Positions 1-7,067 of a stretch of DNA of 10,079 nt are shown piece after piece (the stretch's first letter is position 1; every line of letters starts with the position of its first letter). The DNA comes from a bacterium. Lineage in GTDB: Bacteria > JAMCPX01. The stretch spans positions 1 to 10,079 of the forward strand of contig JAJYJX010000089.1 of the NCBI GenBank assembly GCA_021789095.1, read 5' to 3'. Made by a program: the position numbers and the translations under genes. The notes under the pieces are model-generated. The model was not told the DNA's origin, made no database searches, and saw nothing but the letters and a program-made list of their open reading frames with translations.

Positions 1-196
1 TTATGCAGGGTATCTTCTGATTTTTTATAACTGCAGGTAAAAATCCCTGTAACGAGAGATGTCAAGCAGTGTGGTTAAATGCTTTTATTTACGAAACGAT
101 AGATCAGCCACCGTACACTCTCATCAGTCCCTTTTATCTTGACACCGTGCAAAATATATCTTACGCAAGACTACAACGTACTATGGATACTATGCA

Positions 197-1906
197 ATGC
201 TCAATATTGAGCTTAAGAAATATCAGCAAATATGGCTTGACCTCAGTTTTCTCGTTATTCTTGCAGGCATAGTATACCTGCTCATACACGTATACGCGAA
301 CCTTGTTGTACCATTCAAACCCGTATCTTCTATATCACTTTCCCCTGTCTCTTTAATCGCTTATTCATTTTATTCCACCATTCGCATGTTTGCGGCTTAC
401 GGATTATCCCTGCTGTTTGCGCTCGGGTACGGTTATCTTGCCGCACGAACGAGGTTCGGCGAGATAATCATGGTACCACTTCTCGATATTCTGCAGAGCA
501 TACCTGTGCTGAGCCTCATGCCTGCAATAGTCCTGTTCCTTATATCCCTGTTCCCCAAAAGCAACATAGGACTGGAACTCGCTGCCATCGTAATGATCTT
601 TACTGCCATGGCATGGAACATGGCATTTAGTGTTTATCAATCATTGAAGGCAATACCCAAAGACCTTGATTACGTATCATCCATATACCAGTTTTCAAAA
701 GGGAAAAGGTTTATATGGCTTGAGCTTCCTTACTCTTCCATATCGCTTATATGGAACAGCATGATGTCCTTTGCGGGCGGCTGGTTTTTTCTGTCGGTCA
801 ATGAAGCCTTTGTACTCGGGAAGCAATCATACAGGCTGCAGGGTATAGGTGCGTACATGAGTGCGGCACAGGAACAGAGCAATATTAAGGCAATGGTATA
901 TTCTCTCATTGCAATGGGTATTATTATTATATTTGTGGACAGGTTCTTGTGGAAACCCCTTATAGTGTGGTCCGGAAGATTCAAGATCGAAGATACAGGC
1001 GCGGAGGGAGAAAGCGAATCAATTGTGCTGAATTATTTTAAAAGGCTCATGCTCTTAAAAAAGATAAACTACGCTATCGCAAATATACAGAGAACATCAT
1101 CAGAACATCTGCTTTCAAGGGAGCGCAGGGACAAAATAGTCCATACATTCATGCTGCTCTTCAAGCCTGTTTCCATAGTCGCAATTATTGCAGTGACCGG
1201 GATTATAATGTTCGGCATTTATAAGGCTGCAAACATATTATTGAGCCTTTCGGGCACGGATGTTACCTACATTTCCACCTCTGTACTGCTGACACTGGCA
1301 AGGGTCACGGCCACACTCGTAATAGGCGTTTTATGGGCAGTGCCGGCCGGCGTGTATATAGGCTTGCGCAAAGAGCTTGCAACAAAGCTCCAGCCTGTAA
1401 TCCAGTTTTTTGCTTCTTATCCTGCTCCGATGCTTTACCCTGTAGCACTGCTTGTACTTCATTACATGCATGTCGGATTAGGCATAGGGTCGATCTTTTT
1501 AATGCTGCTTGGAACACAGTGGTACATACTGTACAATACTATCTCAGGTGCGATGAGCCTGTCAGATGACCTTATAGGCGTAAAAAGGGTATTCAACGTA
1601 CACGGGCTTACCCTGTGGAAAAATATCATAATACCCGCAATCTCTCCGCAACTGATCACAGGGATCGTGACGGCAGCAGGAGGTGCATGGAATGCATCCA
1701 TTGTTGCGGAGTACGTGTTGTATAAAAACAGGATCATATATACAAGGGGCATAGGCACGCTGATAAACATTGCAATAGAGAAGAATGATTTTCACCTGCT
1801 GCTGGGCGGCACCTTTGCCATGATCATTGTTGTTGTAGTAATAAATATTACCGTATGGAAAAGACTTTACAAAAAGGTAAACCAGCTTCATCAATTGGAG
1901 AGCTGA
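197..1906 (+). CDS. Double-length ABC transporter permease (nitrate/sulfonate/taurine class)
   Basis: A 569-residue integral membrane protein, about twice the length of a usual single-domain permease. It contains two permease modules, roughly residues 55-255 and 360-560, joined by a charged linker at about 256-315 and with an extra membrane segment near residues 13-32. Each module ends in an EAA-like coupling loop: one around 154-200 (IPKDLDYV through LELPYSS) and one around 455-505 (IIPAISPQLITG then GGAWNASIVAEY). The second is typical of permeases paired with NitT/TauT-type ATPases. The chain could form the whole transmembrane pore alone, working with the ATPase that begins one base after its stop. 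The substrate cannot be read from the sequence, and no periplasmic binding protein lies within the window. The ATG at 197 has only a weak GGA upstream, so the exact start is less certain than the family. Confidence 0.9.
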   Translation: MLNIELKKYQQIWLDLSFLVILAGIVYLLIHVYANLVVPFKPVSSISLSPVSLIAYSFYSTIRMFAAYGLSLLFALGYGYLAARTRFGEIIMVPLLDILQSIPVLSLMPAIVLFLISLFPKSNIGLELAAIVMIFTAMAWNMAFSVYQSLKAIPKDLDYVSSIYQFSKGKRFIWLELPYSSISLIWNSMMSFAGGWFFLSVNEAFVLGKQSYRLQGIGAYMSAAQEQSNIKAMVYSLIAMGIIIIFVDRFLWKPLIVWSGRFKIEDTGAEGESESIVLNYFKRLMLLKKINYAIANIQRTSSEHLLSRERRDKIVHTFMLLFKPVSIVAIIAVTGIIMFGIYKAANILLSLSGTDVTYISTSVLLTLARVTATLVIGVLWAVPAGVYIGLRKELATKLQPVIQFFASYPAPMLYPVALLVLHYMHVGLGIGSIFLMLLGTQWYILYNTISGAMSLSDDLIGVKRVFNVHGLTLWKNIIIPAISPQLITGIVTAAGGAWNASIVAEYVLYKNRIIYTRGIGTLINIAIEKNDFHLLLGGTFAMIIVVVVINITVWKRLYKKVNQLHQLES

Positions 1907-1907
1907 T

Positions 1908-3221
1908 ATGTTAAAACAGAACAATGAACAGACCGTAATATCGGAATTGAGACATGTGACCAAAACCATTGAAGGGGCAAGGGGCACCATAGTCACAATA
2001 ATAGAGGACATAGACCTTCAGTTAAAAAAGGACAAAATAACGGCCCTGCTCGGCCCGTCGGGTTCAGGCAAGTCCACACTCATAAAAATAATATCGGGAC
2101 TGCACAAGCCCACATCCGGCGAGGTCATATTCAGGGACAGGCCTTTGACCTCTCCGACTCCGAAGATCTCGATAGCGTTCCAGAACTTCGCACTTTTCCC
2201 GTGGCTGACTGTTTTTGAAAACGTCGCAATTGTCCTTAAAGCAAAGGGCGTGGATGATAACCTGATAAAGGACAAGGCTTTGAAGATCCTGGATACAATA
2301 GGTCTTGACGGCTTTGAAGATGCATATCCGAAAGAGCTGTCGGGCGGCATGAAGCAAAGAGTAGGTTTTGCGCGGGCATTGATAGTGGAACCGGAACTCC
2401 TGTGCATGGATGAACCGTTCAGCGCCCTTGATATCCTTACTGCGGAGAACCTGAGAAGGGAGTTCATAGATCTATGGACAGACAGAAAACTTCCTACAGA
2501 AGCCATCCTGCTTGTAACTCACAATATAGAAGAAGCCGTATTCTTCGCTGATGAATGTATAATACTGTCAAAAAACCCGGGCAGAATCAGGGCAAGGATC
2601 ACAATAAACCTTCAGCACAAGAGGAACCCTGAATCGGATGAATTCAAAATGTTCCTGGACATGATCTACCAGATCCTTACAAACCCGGAGCTTGAAGCAC
2701 AGTCCATCCAGAGCAGGTACTTTGTATCAAAAGAGAAATACCAGATGCTGCCGAACGCAAAACCTGGCGCAATAGCTGGTCTGCTGGAGCTTGTTTTCGA
2801 GAGGGGCGGTGAAGAGGACATATATAAACTGAGCGATGAACTCCAGATGGAGGTCGACGATATACTGCCAATCGTTGATGCAGGTGTGCTGCTCCAGTTC
2901 GTGAAGGTAACGGAAGGCGATATAACCATAACAGAACAGGGCAAGGAGTTTGTCACTGCGGACATTCTTGAAAGAAAGGTCAGCTTCAGCAAGCAGGTGA
3001 TGGAGAATGCAGCGCTTGTGAAGCAGATAATAAGGCTGCTGAATACCAAGAAGAACCACAGACTGCACGAGGATTTTATAGAAGAGTACCTGGTGAAATT
3101 TTTTACGGCAGAAGAGGCAAAAAGGCAGCTTGACATAGCGATAACATGGGGAAGGTTCGGAGAGCTCTTTTCCTACGATGCAACAACAGGGGAGCTGTAC
3201 CTGGAAAACAGCAAATCATAA
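1908..3221 (+). CDS. ABC transporter ATP-binding protein with C-terminal AAA-associated domain
   Basis: A 437-residue ATPase partner of the preceding permease. The nucleotide-binding domain fills about residues 10-240. It has Walker A GPSGSGKST (49-57), Q-loop FQN (91-93), signature LSGGMKQR (144-151), Walker B LLCMDEP (164-170) and the switch histidine in VTHN (H205). These are the features of the SsuB/TauB/NrtD class. Residues 286-432 form an extra domain that most such ATPases lack. It resembles the AAA-associated C-terminal domain (Pfam AAA_assoc_C), with a winged-helix-like stretch (LSDELQMEVDDILPIVDAG, then ITITEQGKEFV). A regulatory or sensing role for it is inference. The ATG is preceded by GGAG 7 nt upstream, and the gene begins 1 nt after the permease stop, so the two are almost certainly co-translated. 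The substrate is unknown. Confidence 0.93.
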   Translation: MLKQNNEQTVISELRHVTKTIEGARGTIVTIIEDIDLQLKKDKITALLGPSGSGKSTLIKIISGLHKPTSGEVIFRDRPLTSPTPKISIAFQNFALFPWLTVFENVAIVLKAKGVDDNLIKDKALKILDTIGLDGFEDAYPKELSGGMKQRVGFARALIVEPELLCMDEPFSALDILTAENLRREFIDLWTDRKLPTEAILLVTHNIEEAVFFADECIILSKNPGRIRARITINLQHKRNPESDEFKMFLDMIYQILTNPELEAQSIQSRYFVSKEKYQMLPNAKPGAIAGLLELVFERGGEEDIYKLSDELQMEVDDILPIVDAGVLLQFVKVTEGDITITEQGKEFVTADILERKVSFSKQVMENAALVKQIIRLLNTKKNHRLHEDFIEEYLVKFFTAEEAKRQLDIAITWGRFGELFSYDATTGELYLENSKS

Positions 3222-3232
3222 GGCCTCGTTAA

Positions 3233-3541
3233 CCCGAAAAATGCAATAAGGAAGTTTGTTCGTTCGTTCAATCCTGCGATCCACCTAAGATAGAGAGGTT
3301 TTTTATTATAAACGATGTTTGAGTCCTCTGTAAGTTCACCCCGTTAGAAACTCTGTTATTTAAATTTTGTATAATAGGTTCTGAACTCACTATAGAATTA
3401 TCTGGAAAGATCCTGCCTTTTCTAACGGGGTTTATATGCATGCACATTCCGTTTCTTTTCTTCTGATATTCGAAGAATACCTTTGTTTGACGCAGGGTTA
3501 TCGCTCACTACACAAACTCCCTTATTTTCAAATGCATTTTT
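3233..3541. repeat. Long form of an inverted-end element (MITE-like)
   Basis: This gene-free stretch of about 370 bases is mostly one element. It starts CCCGAAAAATGCA (3233-3245) and ends TGCATTTTT (3533-3541), giving 9-bp inverted ends AAAAATGCA/TGCATTTTT. Its left 30 bases (3233-3262) and right 20 bases (3522-3541) both recur, in the same relative order but inverted, at 8636-8690, where they are directly joined. The intervening ~259 bases occur only here and carry the paired 13-bp repeat at 3338-3431. A weak hairpin with a T-run (ACCT/AGGT, T-run 3299-3304) could end transcription of the upstream operon but is not convincing. No open reading frame of substance lies inside. Calling it MITE-like rests on structure alone. 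Confidence 0.55.
3338..3431. repeat. Paired copies of the ACCCCGTTAGAAA repeat (13-bp inverted repeat)
   Basis: ACCCCGTTAGAAA at 3338-3350 and its exact reverse complement TTTCTAACGGGGT at 3419-3431 enclose 68 bases. The perfect 13-bp arms could form a long-loop hairpin in RNA or single-stranded DNA. Six further copies of the motif lie at 8712-8724 and within 9752-9912, all intergenic. The loop is A+T rich and contains a perfect TATAAT (3370-3375) without a matching -35. Confidence 0.7.
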
Positions 3542-3551
3542 CAGGTTAATC

Positions 3552-3579
3552 TTGACAAAACCGTACGCCTGTATAGACT
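3552..3579 (+). promoter_or_regulatory. Probable sigma-70-type promoter for tRNA-Leu
   Basis: A consensus -35 TTGACA (3552-3557) is followed after 16 bases by TAGACT (3574-3579), which matches 4 of 6 positions of the -10 consensus. Transcription would start near 3586-3588, immediately before the tRNA 5' end, leaving a leader of only 1-3 nt for RNase P. An overlapping TATAGA (3572-3577) is a better hexamer but sits only 14 bases from the -35. Confidence 0.5.
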
Positions 3580-3588
3580 TTAAATTAA

Positions 3589-3672
3589 GCCGAAGTGGCG
3601 GAATTGGTAGACGCGCCAGATTCAGGGTCTGGTGGCTGCAAGGCTGTCAGGGTTCGAGTCCCTGCTTCGGCA
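3589..3672 (+). tRNA. tRNA-Leu (anticodon CAG), CCA not encoded
   Basis: An 84-nt class II tRNA. The acceptor arms GCCGAAG (3589-3595) and CTTCGGC (3665-3671) pair fully, with discriminator A at 3672. The D arm includes GGTAGACGC. The anticodon stem CCAGA/TCTGG (3616-3620, 3628-3632) encloses the loop TTCAGGG with anticodon CAG at 3623-3625, which reads CUG leucine codons. A long variable arm (TGGCTGCAAGGCTGT region) and a T arm with GGTTCGAGTCC complete the fold. The bases after the discriminator are TAT, so CCA must be added after transcription. The gene that follows, 9 nt downstream, encodes a CCA-adding-type enzyme. Confidence 0.97.
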
Positions 3673-3681
3673 TATTATTTT

Positions 3682-4746
3682 ATGAAGATCCGAATAGGCA
3701 ATGTTTTAAAGAAGCTTCCGGCTGAAATCCAAGCATACATCCCGATAATAAAACAGACGGCCGACGAACTTGGCACGGAGGTCTATCTTGTAGGGGGGCC
3801 TGTAAGGGACCTGCTCCTGAAAAGAAACCACATCGATCTGGACATAATGGTAAAAGATGACGGGATCAGGTTCGCAACACTCCTGGCAGGCAGGACGGGA
3901 AGGAACCTTACGGTATACAGGGAAAGACTCACCGCAACCGTAGAACTCCCGGACAACGGACATATTGACGTTGCAACGATGAGAACCGAGACCTATGACC
4001 ATCCCGGCGTACTTCCACGGGTTGAAGCAACTTCCGATATCACCAGGGACCTGTCGCGCAGGGATTTCACGATCAATGCTATGGCCGTCCAGCTCAATGC
4101 AGGGGATCAAGCAGAGCTTATAGACCCTTTCAACGGCCATGATGACCTTACATTATCCCTCATACGGTTTCTGCACCCAAGGAGTTTCATCGACGACCCG
4201 ACCCGCATATACAGGGCGATAAGGTTCGAAGTGCGGTTCGGATTTAAAATAGAAGACCATACTCTCAAGGCGCTGAAAACTGCTGTATCGGGCAATGCCC
4301 TGAAAACCATAAGCGGTCAAAGACAGGTAAAGGAGTTCAACCTATACCTGCGTGAGCCCAACCCTTTCCTTTTTATAAACAAGGCCTATGAACTCGGGGC
4401 CATGGCAGGCATCGTATCCGATCATAAGGCACTTGAAAGCATTAAAAAAATGTTTGATAAAATAATGAAGGAAAAAAATCTAAATGGGGAAAACAGGCGG
4501 TGTCTGTTGTTCGCGTCGTTGTTCCTGCACCATGACACGAATGAAATCACCAACATGGCCGGTCACTTCGGCATGACAAAAAAACAGCGAAGCACGATCA
4601 TTGATACAAAACTGCTTATGAACATCCTCAGGGAGGATCCGTCCAGATTAAACAGTATAATAAAGCGGTACGGTGATCATGCAAGAATGCTTGCCTACAT
4701 AATTACTGACAACAAACTGCTTCTGCCCTATATTAGTCAGCAATGA
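3682..4746 (+). CDS. tRNA nucleotidyltransferase / poly(A) polymerase family protein (CCA- or partial-CCA-adding)
   Basis: A 354-residue class II nucleotidyltransferase. The catalytic head shows LVGGPVRD (36-43), the metal-binding pair D52/D54 in IDLDIMV, a third carboxylate in HIDVATMRTETY (near D96), RRDFTINAMA (126-135) and the nucleotide-template motif DDPTRIYRAIRF (171-182). The usual ERxxxE motif reads QRQVKE (213-218), with the first Glu replaced by Gln. No HD phosphohydrolase domain is seen, and the C-terminal body is short. Family members add CCA to tRNA 3' ends, or only CC or only A, or polyadenylate RNA; sequence alone does not separate these. The reading frame stays open upstream through the tRNA, but that part is tRNA sequence, so ATG 3682 is chosen. 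It has no Shine-Dalgarno sequence. The stop overlaps the next start (ATGA at 4743-4746). Confidence 0.9.
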   Translation: MKIRIGNVLKKLPAEIQAYIPIIKQTADELGTEVYLVGGPVRDLLLKRNHIDLDIMVKDDGIRFATLLAGRTGRNLTVYRERLTATVELPDNGHIDVATMRTETYDHPGVLPRVEATSDITRDLSRRDFTINAMAVQLNAGDQAELIDPFNGHDDLTLSLIRFLHPRSFIDDPTRIYRAIRFEVRFGFKIEDHTLKALKTAVSGNALKTISGQRQVKEFNLYLREPNPFLFINKAYELGAMAGIVSDHKALESIKKMFDKIMKEKNLNGENRRCLLFASLFLHHDTNEITNMAGHFGMTKKQRSTIIDTKLLMNILREDPSRLNSIIKRYGDHARMLAYIITDNKLLLPYISQQ

Positions 4747-5954
4747 ACTGGCGCTCATATCAGCAAAATCATCTTAAATCGCTAAAAAAACGGTTTAAAT
4801 ACAGCTCTCTTTCTTACATACTTGCGGTGGTAATAATCATGCTTGGTTCGCTGCTGTATGTTATCTCCAGACATTCAAGCCAGATCAAACCATCGGCTGT
4901 TACACCCTATGTCGCAACTCCTGTGACACCTGTACTTTCTGCTGCCAGGCCGACTGAAACAGAAATAAGAAGCGCATATACGATGAACCTGCCGAAAAAC
5001 GATATAACAAGGTGGATAGAGCGCGTCATGGGAGAATACAGGGTAAAATACGGAGCAGTTGTTGCAATCGATGTCAAGACATGCAAACCCATTGCCGTGG
5101 TGAGCAGGGGCAATGATTTTTCCTCTTTTTATGCATATCCCGCAGCCTCCCTTATCAAGCTTGTCACAGCGGCGGCGGCCATTGAAATGCATCACGTATC
5201 GCCCTATGCGCTCTTTTATTATGACTCGCGCAATGCATCGCAGAGCATAAGGGCACTGACGAACGGATACCGGGACGGCAGGAAGCAAATAACATTCTCA
5301 ATGGCGCTTGCAAAGTCCAACAATCCTGTGTTCGGCAAGCTCGCGCTGTACAAGATCGGCAACAACAATCTGCAGGACTATTTTGACAGGTTTTACTTCA
5401 ACAAGCCTATCGGCCCGCCTTTTATAAAACAGAGCAGGGCTGTTGTTGATGATGACACGGTAAGCATAGCTCAAACAGGCGCAGGGCTTAACCCTGATAC
5501 CACACTCAGCCCTTTTCATGCTGCGCTCATTGCCCAGGCAATAGGCAACAACGGGAGGATGTGCGTACCGTATACAGGTTTTGACGGTTCCAGACAGAAC
5601 AGGGTACAGGTCATGCAGCCCCAGACGGCAAAAGAGCTTATAGAGATGATGAGGCTGACCATCACCAAAGGCACCTCGAGGAGAGCATTCTTCAACAGAA
5701 GGGGAAGGTACATCCTGTCAAATATAACCGTTGCGGGAAAGACAGGGTCAATTCGCGGGAACGGCCCTGACGGCGATTATGAATGGTTTGTCGGCGTTGC
5801 ACCTGCTGACGACCCGCAGCTCGCTGTGGCCGCGCTCGTAGTAAACGGAGAAAAATGGACCGTAAAGGGTTCCTACCTCGGGGCGCAGGCATTCCTTGCA
5901 TATTTCTTTCCTGATGCAGTCAAAAAGCTCCTGCATACAAAGCACGGCCTGTAG
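4743..5954 (+). CDS. Small membrane-anchored penicillin-binding protein (transpeptidase domain)
   Basis: A 403-residue protein with a cytoplasmic basic N-terminus, one signal-anchor helix at about residues 23-41, a Pro/Thr/Ser-rich linker (49-70), and a transpeptidase-like domain from about 95 to 395. All three serine-acylation motifs are present: S136-L-I-K139 with the catalytic serine, SNN (192-194) and KTG (333-335). The domain is expected outside the membrane, cross-linking or trimming peptidoglycan and binding beta-lactams. At 403 residues it lacks the glycosyltransferase domain of class A PBPs and the large N-terminal pedestal of PBP2/FtsI. It could alternatively belong to the wider serine beta-lactamase/PBP fold group with another role. 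The gene overlaps the nucleotidyltransferase by 4 nt, implying translational coupling, though no functional link is obvious. Confidence 0.88.
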   Translation: MNWRSYQQNHLKSLKKRFKYSSLSYILAVVIIMLGSLLYVISRHSSQIKPSAVTPYVATPVTPVLSAARPTETEIRSAYTMNLPKNDITRWIERVMGEYRVKYGAVVAIDVKTCKPIAVVSRGNDFSSFYAYPAASLIKLVTAAAAIEMHHVSPYALFYYDSRNASQSIRALTNGYRDGRKQITFSMALAKSNNPVFGKLALYKIGNNNLQDYFDRFYFNKPIGPPFIKQSRAVVDDDTVSIAQTGAGLNPDTTLSPFHAALIAQAIGNNGRMCVPYTGFDGSRQNRVQVMQPQTAKELIEMMRLTITKGTSRRAFFNRRGRYILSNITVAGKTGSIRGNGPDGDYEWFVGVAPADDPQLAVAALVVNGEKWTVKGSYLGAQAFLAYFFPDAVKKLLHTKHGL

Positions 5955-5957
5955 CAA

Positions 5958-6000
5958 CAGCGGATGACAGCAGCATGTATGCTTATGAATATCACCGCTG
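5958..6000. other. Hairpin downstream of the penicillin-binding protein gene
   Basis: CAGCGG-A-TGA (5958-5967) pairs with TCA-CCGCTG (5992-6000), giving nine base pairs with one bulged A. The loop holds a second small palindrome, AGCAT-GT-ATGCT (5972-5983). It begins 3 nt after the stop at 5952-5954. No T-run follows, so it is not a canonical intrinsic terminator; it may stabilise the mRNA 3' end or be a factor-dependent site. Confidence 0.35.
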
Positions 6001-6038
6001 CATAGTCCATTTCGCATATTCTGGGATTCAAAATAAAC

Positions 6039-6057
6039 CCAAAAAAATTCAATAAGG
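6039..6057 (+). repeat. Possible fragment of the inverted-end element
   Basis: CC, seven A, then TTCAATAAGG matches the end of the element at 8690-8671 (read on the - strand: CC, eight A, TGCAATAAGG) with one indel and one mismatch. It resembles 3233-3251 slightly less well. Similarity stops after AAGG and no second end is visible, so this may be a remnant or a coincidence in an A-rich stretch. Confidence 0.35.
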
Positions 6058-6071
6058 TAAATAGCTGCTCA

Positions 6072-6120
6072 TTGAAATACAGTATGCGCTGTGATATAAA
6101 AAATCCATGTATGGTTGGAT
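6072..6120 (+). promoter_or_regulatory. Promoter of the zinc-type uptake operon, with candidate operators
   Basis: TTGAAA (6072-6077) and TATAAA (6095-6100) are separated by exactly 17 bases. A TGA directly before the second hexamer gives an extended -10. Transcription would begin near 6107. An interrupted inverted repeat, ACAG-N6-CTGT (6079-6092), lies wholly inside the spacer, and CCATGTATGG (6105-6114), nested in ATCCA/TGGAT (6103-6120), covers the start point. Either could bind a repressor. Neither is a clear match to the Zur or Fur consensus, so metal regulation is inferred from the genes it drives. Confidence 0.6.
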
Positions 6121-6140
6121 AGGATCAACAGGAACTGTTT

Positions 6141-7067
6141 ATGAAGAACAAATTTGTTTTCTTAATACCAGCAGCCTTGTTAACGGCGATGCTTTGCACG
6201 TTTTACGCATGTACACGCGGGAACAGCGGGAAGCAGGGTAATAATGACAGGATAGGGGTTGTTACATCGTTTTATCCGCTTTATTTTTTTGCAAAAGAAA
6301 TAGGCAACGGCAAGGCCGATGTGATCAACCTTACTCCTTCAGGTGCAGAGCCCCATGACTACGAGCCGAATACCAGGGACATAGTAAGGATCGAAAAGGC
6401 AAGGCTGCTCATAATGAACGGTGCAGCTCTCGAACCGTATGCGGGTAGACTCAAGGACATCCTTAAGAATACACAGGTAAAGGTTGTAATGGCTGCAGAA
6501 GGCCTTACCGCGCATGACCTGTACGAAGAAGGGAGACCAACCATAGACCCTCATGTATGGCTCGATCCCTTGCTTGCAAAACAGATAGTAAAAAGGATTG
6601 AAGATGCCTTTGCATCAATCGATCCCGGCAACAGGGATATCTATGAGTCCAACGCTCAAATGCTGGAGGACCGGCTTGACTCGCTCAATAAAGCATTCAA
6701 AAACGGGCTTTCTGACTGCAAAACAAGGGATATAGTGACTTCACATGCAGCGTTTGGTTATATTGCCTCCAGGTACAAGCTCAGGCAGATCGCTATCTCC
6801 GGCATTTCCCCGGACCGGGAACCTTCCCCCAAAAAGCTAGCAGAGATATCCGATTTTGTTAAAGAGCATAAAATAAAGTACATCTTTTACGAAACATTGA
6901 TAAGCTCCAGACTTGCCGAAACCATTGCGCGAGAGACAGGGGCACAGGTGCTTGTTTTTAATCCCCTGGAGGGACTGACAAAAGAAGAGCAGGACGCAGG
7001 AAAGGATTATTTTTCGGTCCAGAAGGACAATCTTGAGTATCTGAAAACTGCATTGGGGTGCAAATGA
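6141..7067 (+). CDS. znuA: Zinc-type metal ABC transporter substrate-binding lipoprotein
   Basis: A 308-residue protein of the cluster A-I (ZnuA/TroA/PsaA) binding-protein family. It begins with a lipoprotein signal peptide: a basic start, a hydrophobic core, then FYAC with the lipidated cysteine at position 24. Mature-protein landmarks are VVTSFYPLYFFA (40-51), GAEPHDYEP with H72, DPHVWLDP with H138, VTSHAAFGY with H202, and NPLEGLT (274-280). Histidine at the third ligand position, where manganese binders usually have glutamate, points to zinc. The His-rich loop seen in many zinc members is absent; the segment between H72 and H138 is short and ordinary. AGGAA lies 7 nt before ATG 6141. The stop overlaps the downstream ATPase start. 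The zinc assignment is inferred and other divalent metals remain possible. Confidence 0.88.
   Translation: MKNKFVFLIPAALLTAMLCTFYACTRGNSGKQGNNDRIGVVTSFYPLYFFAKEIGNGKADVINLTPSGAEPHDYEPNTRDIVRIEKARLLIMNGAALEPYAGRLKDILKNTQVKVVMAAEGLTAHDLYEEGRPTIDPHVWLDPLLAKQIVKRIEDAFASIDPGNRDIYESNAQMLEDRLDSLNKAFKNGLSDCKTRDIVTSHAAFGYIASRYKLRQIAISGISPDREPSPKKLAEISDFVKEHKIKYIFYETLISSRLAETIARETGAQVLVFNPLEGLTKEEQDAGKDYFSVQKDNLEYLKTALGCK

Noticed and set aside
139-167. TTGACA at 139-144 as the promoter of the permease operon.
   Set aside because: The hexamer at the correct spacing (TACGCA) is a poor -10; the real promoter may be elsewhere or outside the window.
1-196. End of an upstream gene or a riboswitch.
   Set aside because: All three forward frames hit stops within the first 40 bases, and no conserved riboswitch core was recognised.
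3370-3375. Perfect TATAAT as a promoter inside the inverted repeat.
   Set aside because: No -35-like hexamer lies 16-18 bases upstream and there is no extended -10; the region is simply A+T rich.
3589-3672. tRNA-Leu as an integration (att) site for a mobile island.
   Set aside because: No second copy of the tRNA 3' end and no integrase gene were seen in the window.
3595-3681. Upstream extension of the nucleotidyltransferase frame beginning MAELVDAPDSGS.
   Set aside because: This peptide is the translation of the tRNA-Leu gene itself, a common annotation artefact; the family's own N-terminus starts after it.
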